A DNA stretch of 64,000 bases, taken from Deinococcus sp. YIM 134068 (lineage in GTDB: Bacteria > Deinococcota > Deinococci > Deinococcales > Deinococcaceae). Under the pieces are notes generated by a model that saw only the letters and a list, made by a program, of their open reading frames with translations, made no database searches and was not told the origin of the DNA. This document shows, in pieces, positions 19,213 through 33,247 of the stretch. The position numbers and the translations under genes are program-made. The stretch covers positions 1 through 64,000 of the forward strand of contig NZ_JAZHPF010000007.1 in assembly GCF_036543075.1 (NCBI RefSeq). The letters are read 5' to 3'. How positions within the stretch are numbered: the stretch's first letter is position 1; each line of letters opens with the position of its first letter.

Positions 19213-20018
19213 GCGTGCCCCTTCCTGAGCAGTTCCCGAACCTGCGTCATCAACTCGAAGAAGCGCGGCAGCTCGCGGGTTTCGTCGCCGCGTGGCTGCG
19301 GGAGGTTCACGTCCACCACCCCCTCGATCTTGCCGGGCCGGGCGGTCATCACCACGACGCGGGTGCTCAGGAACACCGCTTCGCTGATGCTGTGCGTCAC
19401 GAAGATGACCGTTTTGCCCGTCTCGCGCCACAGCCGCAGGAGTTCGAGGTTGAGATGCTCGCGCGTGATCTCGTCGAGCGCCCCGAACGGCTCGTCCATG
19501 AACAGGAGGGGCGGGTCGAAGGCGAGCGCCCGCGCGATGCTCACCCGCTGCTGCATTCCGCCGGAGAGCTGCCACGGGTAGCGCCGCTCGAAGCCCGCCA
19601 GCCCCACGAGGTTCAGCATCTCGCGGGCGCGGGCCGTCCGGTCGCCGGGCACGTTCATCACCTCCAGCGGCAAGGTGACGTTGCTCAGCACCGTGCGCCA
19701 CTCCAGCAACGCCGGGGCCTGAAAGACGTACCCGTACTTCCGCTCCCGCCGCGCCTGTCCGGGCGGCTGTCCCCCTATCAGGATGGTCCCGCCCGTAGGC
19801 TGCACGAGGTCCGCCAGCAACCGCAGCAGCGTCGTCTTGCCGCACCCGGAAGGCCCGATCAGGCTGATGAACTCGCCCCGCCCGATGCTGAGGTTGGCGT
19901 CCTGAAGGGCGACCGTCTGCCCGCCCGGATGTGGGAAAACCATCTGGAGGTCGCGGACGGAGACGATGGGTTCGGCGGAGGGAAGGTGAACAGCCTGGGA
20001 AGGAAGCACTTGTGTCAC
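19209..20018 (-). CDS. ABC importer ATPase (SsuB/TauB/ThiZ-like)
   Basis: 269 residues with Walker A GPSGCGKTT near residue 55, signature LSGGMQQR, Walker B LLFMDEPFGALD and the switch His in VTHSISEAV. It is a cytoplasmic nucleotide-binding subunit of the nitrate/sulfonate/taurine/heterocycle importer class. The GTG at 20018 follows AAGGAGAG. It starts the importer block (ATPase, two permeases, binding protein), all joined by 4-nt overlaps except before the binding protein. A type B hairpin repeat lies 46 nt upstream. Confidence 0.9.
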   Translation of the reverse strand: MTQVLPSQAVHLPSAEPIVSVRDLQMVFPHPGGQTVALQDANLSIGRGEFISLIGPSGCGKTTLLRLLADLVQPTGGTILIGGQPPGQARRERKYGYVFQAPALLEWRTVLSNVTLPLEVMNVPGDRTARAREMLNLVGLAGFERRYPWQLSGGMQQRVSIARALAFDPPLLFMDEPFGALDEITREHLNLELLRLWRETGKTVIFVTHSISEAVFLSTRVVVMTARPGKIEGVVDVNLPQPRGDETRELPRFFELMTQVRELLRKGHA

Positions 20019-20063
20019 GCGACTCTCCTTGAACGGCAGACCTCAGAACTCGTGCTTCTCTCT

Positions 20064-20102
20064 TTTCTCCCTCTCCCCTCGTGGGGGGCCGGGGTGAGGG
20101 GG
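20064..20102 (+). repeat. Intercistronic GC hairpin repeat, type B
   Basis: TTCTCCCTCTCCCCTCGTG followed by GGGGGCCGGGGTGAGGGGG; a relative of the type A element with stem CTCCCC/GGGG. It lies between the hydA stop and the ATPase start, 46 nt upstream of the latter. Confidence 0.65.
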
Positions 20103-20135
20103 CGTGTGACCAGCTTCACCGTTGGGACGACACCC

Positions 20136-21500
20136 TCACCGCCGCAGCAATTGCCCCCGCCCTGGGTCCCCCACGAATTGCCCGCCCTCCACCGCGACCT
20201 GGCCGCGCACCGTCACCACGTCGGGCCGCCCGTCGATCTCCCAGCCCTCGAAGCCGCTGTAGTCGTTGTTCATATGGCTCGTCGCCGCTGAGATGTGGCC
20301 CCGGTAGGCGGGATCGTAGATCACGAGGTCGGCGTCCGATCCCACCGCGATGGCCCCCTTGCGCGGGTAGAGGCCGAAGAGCTTGGCCGCCCGCGTGCTC
20401 GCCGCATCCACGAAGCGCGCGAGGCTCAGGTTCCCCCGGCTGACCCCGTAGGTGTAGAGCAGGTTCACCCGGTCCTCGATGGCGGGGATGCCGTTGGGAA
20501 TCCGCGTGAAGTCGCCCTCGCCCATCGCCTTTTGAGCCACATCGAAGGGGCAGTGGTCGGTCGCCACGGTGTCGATTTCTCCCCGCGCGAGGGCGTCCCA
20601 GAGTCCGGCCTGGTTGCCCTTGTCACGCAGTGGCGGACTCATCACGTACTTCGCCCCCTCCACGCCGGGCCGCTCGGCGCAAGTCCTGTCGAGGAGGAGG
20701 TGGGGGATGACGACCTCCACGCTCAGGTCCACACCGCGCCGCTTGGCTTCCAACGCCGCTTCCAGCGCCCGAGTGTTGGAAAGGTGAACCACGTAGCCCT
20801 TCGCCCCCGTCATCTCCACGAAGGTGGCGAAGTGGGCGGTGCCCTCGGCTTCCACGCTCTCCGGGCGGCTCGGCTCGTGCCACTCGGGGCCGGTCTTGCC
20901 TTCCGAGAGCAACTTGCGTTGGAGTTCCGCCACGAGGTCGGCGTTCTCGCAGTGGGCGGTGACGACCACGCCGAGTTCCTTCGCCAGTTTGAGGGTCTGG
21001 TAAAGCGCGTGGTCGTCGATGCCGAAGGCCCCCTTGTAGGCGAGGAAGACCTTGAAGGACTTCATGCCCTGCCCCACGAGGTCGCGCAGGGTGGCCTCCG
21101 TCTCGTCGTCCCAGCGCGTCACCCCGAGGTGGAAGGTGTAGTCGCAGGCGCTGTGATCCTCCGCCAGCCCCGTCCACTTCTCCCAGCCCCCCCGCAACGG
21201 CTCGCTCTGGGAGGGGGCCAGCATCTCGATATAGGTGGTCGTTCCGCCGATCAGGGCCGCCTGACTCGCCGTCGTGTGCGTGTCCTTGGCGAAGGTGCCC
21301 ATGAACGGCAGGTAGACGTGAACGTGCGGGTCGATGAAGCCGGGAAAGACGTACTTGCCGCTCGCGTCAATTACGCGGGTGCCCTCGGGCGCGGTCAGCC
21401 CCTCCCCGATCTGGCTGATGGTCTCGCCCTCCACGAGGAGGTCGGCGGTGAAGTCGGCGTCGGCGGTGACGATGCGGCCATGTTGGATCAGGAGAGCCAC
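20136..21500 (-). CDS. hydA: Dihydropyrimidinase (D-hydantoinase)
   Basis: 454 residues of an amidohydrolase-fold enzyme. The metal-binding pair His59/His61 (GFIDPHVHVYLPF) and the carboxylated lysine Lys150 (SFKVFLAYKG) are in the family positions, followed by VTAHCENAD, YVVHLSNTRAL and ATDHCPF. It opens dihydrouracil or dihydrothymine to N-carbamoyl-beta-amino acids, the step after PreTA and before the M20 amidohydrolase. The GTG at 21500 follows CGGAGG. It sits just downstream of the toxin gene; an unshifted toxin frame would end 10 nt before this start. Confidence 0.92.
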   Translation of the reverse strand: MALLIQHGRIVTADADFTADLLVEGETISQIGEGLTAPEGTRVIDASGKYVFPGFIDPHVHVYLPFMGTFAKDTHTTASQAALIGGTTTYIEMLAPSQSEPLRGGWEKWTGLAEDHSACDYTFHLGVTRWDDETEATLRDLVGQGMKSFKVFLAYKGAFGIDDHALYQTLKLAKELGVVVTAHCENADLVAELQRKLLSEGKTGPEWHEPSRPESVEAEGTAHFATFVEMTGAKGYVVHLSNTRALEAALEAKRRGVDLSVEVVIPHLLLDRTCAERPGVEGAKYVMSPPLRDKGNQAGLWDALARGEIDTVATDHCPFDVAQKAMGEGDFTRIPNGIPAIEDRVNLLYTYGVSRGNLSLARFVDAASTRAAKLFGLYPRKGAIAVGSDADLVIYDPAYRGHISAATSHMNNDYSGFEGWEIDGRPDVVTVRGQVAVEGGQFVGDPGRGQLLRR

Positions 21501-21510
21501 GAAACCTCCG

Positions 21511-21947
21511 TTACAGGTCGGCGGGGGTGAGCACGGTCAGGCCAAAGCGTTTGAAATGTGGGGCATTGAGGGTGAGGAGGCGTCGAGGTTGTGAGCAAAG
21601 ACAGCAGCAGCCAGGCGGGCGTCGTGGGCCTGCCTACCGGAAACCTGATGGGTCACGACCAGATTGAGCCAGGTCGTATAGAGTTCCGGCGGGTCCGGGA
21701 ACAGGTTGAAAGCGCTGTTCAGCAACCGGAGGGCCGTGTGCGCCTCTTCGGTGGTGTAGCTCAGGCCGTTGCTGGTGCCGTAGGGCCGGGTCGCCACCAC
21801 CCAGTACTCGTACATCACCTGTGGGACGAGCACGATTTCGTCGCCCCGCTCGATGAGCCTGTCAACAGCGGCCTCCACCTCGGCGTGCCGCTCGGCGTCC
21901 TTCTGCACGTAACGCAGCATGATGTTGGTGTCGGCCAACACACGCAT
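21511..21947 (-). pseudogene. PIN-domain toxin (VapC-like), frameshifted near its C-terminus
   Basis: The 136-residue frame (21537-21947) begins LADTNIMLRYV and has PIN acidic residues in that motif, in MYEYWV and in QAHDARLAAAV. After HNLD the protein becomes DASSPSMPH and stops. If one base is added near 21582, the other frame reads LLTLNAPHFKRFGLTV and ends at 21511, which is the normal end of a PIN protein. So a single-base deletion (real or sequencing error) has replaced the last ~25 residues. PIN toxins are ribonucleases blocked by the antitoxin. All acidic residues precede the shift, so partial activity cannot be excluded. Its start overlaps the antitoxin stop by 1 nt. Confidence 0.7.
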
Positions 21948-22225
21948 CAGTCGTAGACCAGATCGTTCAACTCGGCACGTGTCGAGGGAACCCGACCACC
22001 ACCAGGACGCATCACCTGCTGCTTGAACGCTCGGTGGGCTTCGGCCCGCTCCCCGGCATCCTCGATCTCGCTCAGCCGACGCACGGGCGGACGCAGGGTG
22101 ATGGTCTGCCCCTCCACACTCAGCCGGAAAGTTTGGTTCCTCAACCGGGCCAGCAGTTCGGCGTCCCCGTGCAGGCGGCCCTCGGCGTCTATCTCGATCA
22201 AGGCGTCCAGTTTTGGCGCTTCCAT
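21947..22225 (-). CDS. Putative antitoxin of the PIN toxin
   Basis: 92 residues, acidic, encoded directly upstream of the PIN gene with a TGATG junction, the usual antitoxin-toxin order. I recognise no defined DNA-binding fold; the middle (FRLSVEGQTITLRPP) looks like two beta strands and the C-terminus carries a charged tail that could wrap the toxin. The ATG at 22225 has a good site (CAGGAGAGGGGG), and TAAACT at 22250-22245 could be a -10 for a promoter internal to the operon. Its position between preA and hydA means it is also co-transcribed with pyrimidine catabolism. The role is inferred from context. Confidence 0.65.
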   Translation of the reverse strand: MEAPKLDALIEIDAEGRLHGDAELLARLRNQTFRLSVEGQTITLRPPVRRLSEIEDAGERAEAHRAFKQQVMRPGGGRVPSTRAELNDLVYD

Positions 22226-22259
22226 GTCGTGCCCCCTCTCCTGAAGTTTAAAGATCCCC

Positions 22260-23639
22260 TCAGTGAATCTCGATCCCCGCCTCCGCCCGGTACGCCTCCA
22301 TCTCGCTCCACTCCTGGGTCACGGCGGGGCGGGCGGCGGTGAGCTGGTCCCAGGTGACGGACTCCCTCCCGCTCGGCACGCTCACCATCTCGATGCAGCC
22401 GTCCACCGGGCAGACGTTGGCGCATAGCGCACAGCCCACGCAATCCGGCTCGCGGACGACCGGGGTGGGACGACCCTGCGCGACCTGCTTCCCGCCGTCA
22501 CGGACGTTAAAGCCGGGATTCACCCGCACGCCCTCCGGTGAGTACAGGTCGATGCACTGGTGGGCGGTGTCGTTGCAGGCGACGTAGCAGAGGTCACACT
22601 GGATGCACTTGTCGGGGTTGATCCGAGCGACCGCCTGGTAGCCGAGGTCCAGCCCGCCGAAACTGCTCATCTGCGGCAGGCTGCGGCCCGTCACGTCCGC
22701 GATGGTCGCAAAGCCCTTGTCGTCCATCCAGTTGCTCAGGCCGTCGGTGAAGTCCTCGATGATGCGGTAGCCGTAGTGCATCGCCGCCGTGCAGACCTGA
22801 AGGGCCGAGGCCCCTAGCAGCAGGAATTCAGCGGCGTCGCGCCAGGTCTGGATACCGCCCATGCCGCAGATCGGCACGCCGCTTCTCCGCACCGTGGGGT
22901 CGCACATCAGCTCACTGAGCATGTGCAGCGCGATGGGCTTGACTGCCGGACCCGCGTACCCGCCGTGGGTGGCCTGTCCGCCGATGCTGGGGGTCACGAG
23001 GAGCGTGTCGAGGTCCACCCGCATCACGCTGTTGATGGTGTTGATGAGACTGAGGGCGTGCGCCCCGCCCGCCAGCGCCGCGTGCGCCGGGTCGGTGATG
23101 TGGGTGACGTTGGGCGTGAGCTTCACGATGACGGGGAGGCGGGTGACGCTCGTGACCCAGTGCGTGTTGAGCTGGCACATCTCGGGCACCTGGCCCACCG
23201 CCGCGCCCATGCCGCGCTCGCTCATGCCCTGGGGGCAGCCGTAGTTCAGCTCTATGCCGTCCGCGCCCGTGTCCTCGATCTGCATGACGATCTCGCGCCA
23301 CGCGTTGGGATCGGCGTCCACCATCGCGGAGACGATGACGGCGCGGTCGGGCCACATCCGCTTGACCTCGGCGATCTCGCGCAGGTTGACCTCCAGCGGG
23401 CGGTCGGAGATGAGTTCGACGTTGTTGATGGCGACGAGCCGCTGCCCGCCGAGCGAGAGGCCCCCGTAGCGGTTGGAGATGTTGAGGACGGGAGCACCGA
23501 TGGTCTTCCACACGGCCCCGCCCCAGCCGTGCTCGAAGGCGCGGTGAATCTGCGCCCCGCTGTTCGTCGGCGGCGCGGAGGCCAGCCAGAAGGGGTTGGG
23601 TGCCCGGATGCCCGCGAAGTTCACGGAGAGGTCAGCCAT
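22260..23639 (-). CDS. preA: NAD-dependent dihydropyrimidine dehydrogenase, subunit PreA
   Basis: 459 residues. The N-terminal ~330 form an FMN-binding dihydroorotate-dehydrogenase-like barrel, with the active-site Cys in ELNYGCPQGMSERGMG. The C-terminus has two ferredoxin motifs, CIQCDLCYVACND and CVGCALCANVCPVDGC. It reduces uracil or thymine using electrons passed from PreT. The window has the whole downstream pathway on the same strand, so a catabolic direction is likely. It follows preT after 135 nt that contain a type A hairpin repeat 57 nt ahead of the start. Confidence 0.93.
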   Translation of the reverse strand: MADLSVNFAGIRAPNPFWLASAPPTNSGAQIHRAFEHGWGGAVWKTIGAPVLNISNRYGGLSLGGQRLVAINNVELISDRPLEVNLREIAEVKRMWPDRAVIVSAMVDADPNAWREIVMQIEDTGADGIELNYGCPQGMSERGMGAAVGQVPEMCQLNTHWVTSVTRLPVIVKLTPNVTHITDPAHAALAGGAHALSLINTINSVMRVDLDTLLVTPSIGGQATHGGYAGPAVKPIALHMLSELMCDPTVRRSGVPICGMGGIQTWRDAAEFLLLGASALQVCTAAMHYGYRIIEDFTDGLSNWMDDKGFATIADVTGRSLPQMSSFGGLDLGYQAVARINPDKCIQCDLCYVACNDTAHQCIDLYSPEGVRVNPGFNVRDGGKQVAQGRPTPVVREPDCVGCALCANVCPVDGCIEMVSVPSGRESVTWDQLTAARPAVTQEWSEMEAYRAEAGIEIH

Positions 23640-23695
23640 AGTGGGCCTCCAGAAGGGAAGAGTGTGTTACCGATCCAGCACGTGAGGCTCTCTTT

Positions 23696-23735
23696 TTGCC
23701 CCTCCCCCTTGAGGGGGGAGGCCGGGTGGGGGTGA
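23696..23735 (+). repeat. Intercistronic GC hairpin repeat, type A
   Basis: Same element as 13282 and 17291: TTTTTGCC lead, CCTCCCCC-TTGA-GGGGGGAGG hairpin and CCGGGTGGGGGTGA tail, 57 nt upstream of the preA start and 39 nt after the preT stop. Confidence 0.75.
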
Positions 23736-23774
23736 ACCGAAACGGCGTCCCCAACAAACAAATGCCCAATACCA

Positions 23775-25130
23775 TCAGTCCGCCGCCACGGGCGAAGCAC
23801 ACAGCGCCGCGTGAATGCTTGCCGCCGCCAGCTTGCCGTCCTGCACGGCCATGACGGTGCTCGCGCTGCCGCGCACGCGGATACAGTCGCCGCCCGCGTA
23901 GACGCGAGGGAGGCTCGTTTGCAGCCCGTCGTCCACCCGGAGGTAGCCGCCGTCGAGCGCGAGGCCGAGTTCCACCGCGAGGGCCGGTTTCTCCTGTCCA
24001 ATGGCCGCGATCACGGTCTCACACGGAATGGTGAACTCACTGCCGGGTATGGGTTCCGGGCGGGGGCGGCCCGAGGCGTCGGGGGCACCGAGGCGCATTC
24101 GCACGCAGCGTAGGCCCGTTACCTGCCCGCCTACGACCTCCACCCCGACGGGCTGGGTCAGGAAGGTGAAGCGGACGCCCTCGTGCAGGGCGAACTCGTA
24201 CTCGTGGCGGTAGGCGGTCATCTCGCTCTCGGTTCGGCGGTAGACCATCTCGACCTCCGCGCCGTGCTTGCGTCCCACCGTCGCCGCGTCGATGGCGGTG
24301 TTGCCCGCACCGATCACGACCACCCGCTGACCCAGGGCGAGCGGTCCCACCTTCAACCGCCAGGGTTCAACCTTGCTCGCCTCGATCACGTCCAGGCCGT
24401 CCAGCACCGCCTCCTCACCGGGCACGCCGAGCGCCGGGACCGCGCCGAGGCCGAGGGCGAGGAACACGGCGTCGTACTCGGCCAGCAGCAGGTCTAGCCC
24501 CTCGCGGTCGGTCAATTCGACTCCGGTACGGACCTCCACGCCGAGGTTCTGCGCCGCCTCCACCTCGCGCAGGGACACCTCCACGGGTTCGCGCAGGCCG
24601 ATGATGCCGTAGGTGCTCAGGCCACCGCCGAGGTCGCGCCGCTCGTACAGCGTGACCCGGTGCCCCAGCTTGGCGAGTTCGGCGCTCGCGCTGATCCCCG
24701 CCGGGCCGCTGCCGACCACCGCCACGCTTCGCCCGGTGGGGGGCGAGGGGGTAAAGACTTGGATGCCGCGCTCGAAGATGTGGTCGGTGGCGTACCGCTG
24801 GAGACGCCCAATCTGGATGGGCGTGTGGTCCTTGCCGAGCACGCACGCGCCCTCGCACAGCTCCTGCACCGGGCACACGCGGGCACAGGTGGCCCCCAGG
24901 AAGTTCGCCTCCAGAATGACGCGGCCCGACCCGCGCAGGTTCCCGGTCGAAATCTTGCGGATGAAGCTCGGGATGTCGATGTGCGTGGGGCAGGCTTGCA
25001 GGCATGGCGCGTCGTAGCAATACAGGCAGCGGTTGGCCTCCACCGTCGCCTCGTGCGGGGTCAGGGGCGGCAGGGCCTCCTGAAAGCGGAAGACTTCGGG
25101 GTCGGCGGCGGCTGGACTCGAACGTTCCAT
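23775..25130 (-). CDS. preT: Dihydropyrimidine dehydrogenase, NAD(P)H-oxidising subunit PreT
   Basis: 451 residues related to the glutamate synthase small subunit. An N-terminal Fe-S domain has CLYCYDAPCLQACP and CARVCPVQELCEGAC, followed by an FAD Rossmann motif (GSGPAGISAS) and an NAD(P) motif (GAGNTAID), and a C-terminal FAD segment YAGGDCIR. It takes electrons from NAD(P)H to PreA for uracil/thymine reduction. It is the first gene of the minus-strand pyrimidine operon and has a clear sigma-70-like promoter about 75 nt upstream of the ATG at 25130. Confidence 0.92.
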   Translation of the reverse strand: MERSSPAAADPEVFRFQEALPPLTPHEATVEANRCLYCYDAPCLQACPTHIDIPSFIRKISTGNLRGSGRVILEANFLGATCARVCPVQELCEGACVLGKDHTPIQIGRLQRYATDHIFERGIQVFTPSPPTGRSVAVVGSGPAGISASAELAKLGHRVTLYERRDLGGGLSTYGIIGLREPVEVSLREVEAAQNLGVEVRTGVELTDREGLDLLLAEYDAVFLALGLGAVPALGVPGEEAVLDGLDVIEASKVEPWRLKVGPLALGQRVVVIGAGNTAIDAATVGRKHGAEVEMVYRRTESEMTAYRHEYEFALHEGVRFTFLTQPVGVEVVGGQVTGLRCVRMRLGAPDASGRPRPEPIPGSEFTIPCETVIAAIGQEKPALAVELGLALDGGYLRVDDGLQTSLPRVYAGGDCIRVRGSASTVMAVQDGKLAAASIHAALCASPVAAD

Positions 25131-25205
25131 GACGGACCTCGCTTCACGGGGAGGGGCGGGTCGGTTCGTGCCCTCACCGGAGCCGACTTAACCGAATGTC
25201 CATGA

Positions 25206-25234
25206 ATGCTAATGCGGGCCTTGAATAACGTCAA
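25206..25234 (-). promoter_or_regulatory. Promoter of the pyrimidine degradation operon
   Basis: Read on the minus strand, TTGACG (25234-25229), a 17-nt spacer and TAGCAT (25211-25206) form a good sigma-70-type promoter. Predicted transcription would begin near 25199, about 70 nt before the preT ATG. No repressor gene is in the window. Confidence 0.6.
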
Positions 25235-25689
25235 GCGATGTCAGGGCAACGCCAGGAAGACAGCCGATCAGGAAAAGCATGATTATTGGCCTAACTTTTC
25301 TTCTCTCGACGCATTGTCTAGAAGCATCATCCATTCGGAAGACCGTATAATCTCCCATTTAGCAGTATTTTTATGCGAAAATCTACCGTTCGTCTCATCC
25401 AACCCGCTGAGAGAATGTACTGTTCCCCTCGTTCCCGACGAGTTCGCCGGACCATGAAAGAGGATTCCGGGCGGCGGCGCAGGTGGAAAATTATGACCGT
25501 TATACATCCGGCCTCGTGCAGGGAGGCTCAAGGCAAGAGTAAGGCCGAAAACGCGTGCTTCTGCCTTCTGCCCTCCCGCACTCCCCAGCGTCCACATTCG
25601 ACTTCCCGCGAACGTGGTTGAGACCGGGAACGCGCCTCGCTGGGCATTGGTGTGCAACTGTGCGGCATCCACGGACCATCCGGAGGCTT
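25235..25689. other. Long, AT-richer divergent intergenic region
   Basis: This stretch separates the pyrimidine operon from the cobalamin riboswitch and is clearly richer in A+T than the genes around it. A TATAAT hexamer stands at 25346-25351 on the plus strand, without a good -35 partner. The short open frames here show no protein-like features. No gene is called. Confidence 0.5.
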
Positions 25690-25690
25690 C

Positions 25691-25699
25691 TGCTACCAT
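25691..25699 (+). promoter_or_regulatory. Candidate extended -10 for the cobalamin leader
   Basis: TGCTACCAT fits an extended -10 (TGN-TACCAT) and would start the transcript near 25706, just before the aptamer core. No convincing -35 was found. Confidence 0.3.
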
Positions 25700-25701
25700 G
25701 C

Positions 25702-25795
25702 GCGCACCTGGGGATGGGGAAGTCCGGTGAGAGTCCGGCGCTGTCGCGCAACGGTATGCAGGTCACGAGCTTGTAAGCCCGAATGCCACCCAGGG
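25702..25795 (+). promoter_or_regulatory. Cobalamin (B12) riboswitch aptamer
   Basis: The conserved core is present in order: GGGGAAGTCCGGTGAGAGTC (25713-25735 region), then GCGCTGTCGCGCAACGGTAT (B12-box-like segment), then GTAAGCCCGAATGCCACCC. These match the gGGAA..GGTGnnAnnCC, GCnGnCGCGCAACnGT and closing GCCnGAnTnCC parts of AdoCbl-type riboswitches. It precedes the whole cobalamin operon and should switch it off when cobalamin is plentiful. The outer boundaries are approximate. Confidence 0.88.
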
Positions 25796-25893
25796 ACGCC
25801 TCTACACGCCTGAGCAAGGCTGTGGAAGGCACCTCTCGCCGTCAGAGGGCCACCCTGTGAGCTTCGTGCATCCCGGCGTCCCCCGCCGCCTTT

Positions 25894-25924
25894 GCCCGCT
25901 CCGGCCCCGGCTGGAGCGGGCTTT
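25894..25924 (+). terminator. Candidate riboswitch-controlled terminator
   Basis: GCCCGCTCC and GGAGCGGGC make a perfect 9-bp stem with a 10-nt loop, followed by TTTCGCT. It lies between the aptamer and cbiE, where an expression platform belongs. The U-tract is short, so termination strength is uncertain. A second smaller hairpin (CCTCT/AGAGG with GTGG/CCAC) lies at about 25821-25853 and could be an alternative fold. Confidence 0.5.
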
Positions 25925-26068
25925 CGCTGTGCGCCCCTCCGGCTCGATTTCCGCCCCGCATGCCGGAGTGTTTCCTGTGTCACCTCCCTCCCCCGCTCGC
26001 GCCCGTCGCGCTGCCCCGTGTCACCACGTTCCCCCCACGCGAACCCGACCCCAGACAGGGGGCACGGC

Positions 26069-29446
<3,378 letters not shown>

Positions 29447-29450
<4 letters not shown>

Positions 29451-30174
29451 CCCCGCCCGGCACCTTTTACGGCCTCGGCGTCGGTCCCGGCTCCTACGGC
29501 CTGCTCCCCGTCGCCGCGCTGGAAGTCCTGCAAAAGGCCGACCTCATCTACGCGCCGCGCTCGCGGGTGTCGGAGGCATCGGTGGCGCTGACCGCCCTGC
29601 GGGACCTTGACTTCCCCCGAGAGCGGGTCTGCGAGGTGGAGTTCAACATGGACGGCGACGACGCGCGGCTGAGCGAGCACTACGCCGCCCTCGCCCGCGA
29701 GATCGCCGCCCACCAGCGGGCCGGGCGGAGCGTCGCCTACCTGACCATCGGGGACGCGATGACGTACAGCACGCTGGGCTATCTCGTCGCCGCCTTGAAG
29801 CGCGAGGCCCCGGAGCTGCCCCGGCGTGTCCTCCCCGGCGTGACGAGCTACGCGACTGCCGCCGCCCTGACCGGCTTCAGCCTCGGAGAGGGCAAGGAGC
29901 GGGTGCTCATCCTGCCGTGCCCGGACGACCTGAACGCCCTGCGGGCCGACATCCTCTCCCACGATGTCGTCGTGCTGATGAAGGTGGGGCGGCGCATGGC
30001 GGGCGTGCTCGGCCTGCTGTCCGACCTCGGCATCCTCGACCACTGTGCCCTGGCGCACCGCCTGGGGCTGGACGGAGAAGTGGTGCTTCCTTCCCTGAAC
30101 CCCGCCCCCGACGCGGGCCGCCTGGGCTATCTGAGCGTCGTCCTGATTCGCAAGTCATCCCCCCGGAGGTTTTC

Positions 30175-30178
<4 letters not shown>
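29447..30178 (+). CDS. cbiL: Cobalt-factor II C20-methyltransferase CbiL
   Basis: 243 residues from the GTG at 29447 in a GTGA overlap with cbiD. The SAM-binding opening FYGLGVGPGSYGLLPVAA, the segment SVAYLTIGDAMTYSTLGYL and RRVLPGVTSYATAAALTG are those of CbiL/CobI. It methylates C20 of the (cobalt-)precorrin-2 macrocycle, the first methylation after cobalt insertion. The open frame continues upstream of 29447 inside cbiD but without homology-like features. Confidence 0.9.
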
Positions 30179-30953
<775 letters not shown>

Positions 30954-30957
<4 letters not shown>

Positions 30958-31720
30958 CCGCCGCCGTGCATGAGCTGGCCGTGTGGCCCGTGCGCCGCGA
31001 GTCCGAGGCGCTGGCCGGGCGTTTGGCGGACGAGCTGGGAGCGGCGCTGCACCGTCCCTGGCAGAATGCCGAGCGGCAGTTGACGGCCTTCCAGACGGCC
31101 TTTCACACTGCGCGGGCCTGGGTGCTGATTGGCGCGGTGGGCATCGCGGTCCGCTTCCTGTCCGGCCTGCCGCAGAGCAAGCACACCGACCCCGCCGTGG
31201 TCGTCCTCGACGACGCGGCCCGCTTCGCCGTCGCCCTGCTGGGGGGGCACGAGGGGGGCGCGAATGCCCTCGCCTACCGGGTCGCCCGCCTGACCGGGGC
31301 CGTGCCCGTCGTCACCACCGCCACCGAGGCCACACGCCCGCTGACGCTGGGGGTCGGCTGTCGGCGCGGCGTGAGTGAGGAACAGGTGGAGGCCGCCGTC
31401 CTGCACGCGCTGGCGGCCCGTCCCCTCACGGGCGTGCGCGAGGTCGCCACCGTGGACCTCAAGGCGAACGAGGCCGGACTCCTCGCCTTCTGCAAGCGCC
31501 ACGGGTTGCCGCTGCGGGTGATCGCTCATGCGGACATAGAGGCCCGCCCCTTTGTTACCCAGCCGAGTGAGTGGGTGCAGCAGAACGTGGGCCTCCCCGG
31601 CGTCTGCGAACCCTGCGCCCTGATCGCCAGCCCGCGCGGGCGGCTGATCGTGCCCAAGATGGCGTTGAACGGAGTCACGGTCGCCGTCGTGGAGGACCGC
31701 CTACACCTGGAGGTGAGCGC

Positions 31721-31724
<4 letters not shown>
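30954..31724 (+). CDS. cbiG: Cobalt-precorrin-5A hydrolase CbiG
   Basis: 256 residues from a GTG overlapping the cbiF stop. The N-terminal part has VLIGAVGIAVRFL and DPAVVVLDDAARFAVALLGGHEGGAN; the C-terminal domain has GVGCRRGVSEEQV, TVDLKANEAGLLAF and CEPCALIAS. CbiG opens the delta-lactone of cobalt-precorrin-5A and releases acetaldehyde, which is the hallmark of the anaerobic ring contraction. It is slightly shorter than many CbiG proteins, but all recognisable blocks are present. Confidence 0.9.

Positions 31725-33243
<1,519 letters not shown>

Positions 33244-33247
<4 letters not shown>

Noticed and set aside
18332..19845. Extended starts for the two permeases
   Set aside because: The extensions overlap the neighbouring genes and lose membrane-protein character; 4-nt overlap starts fit the operon.
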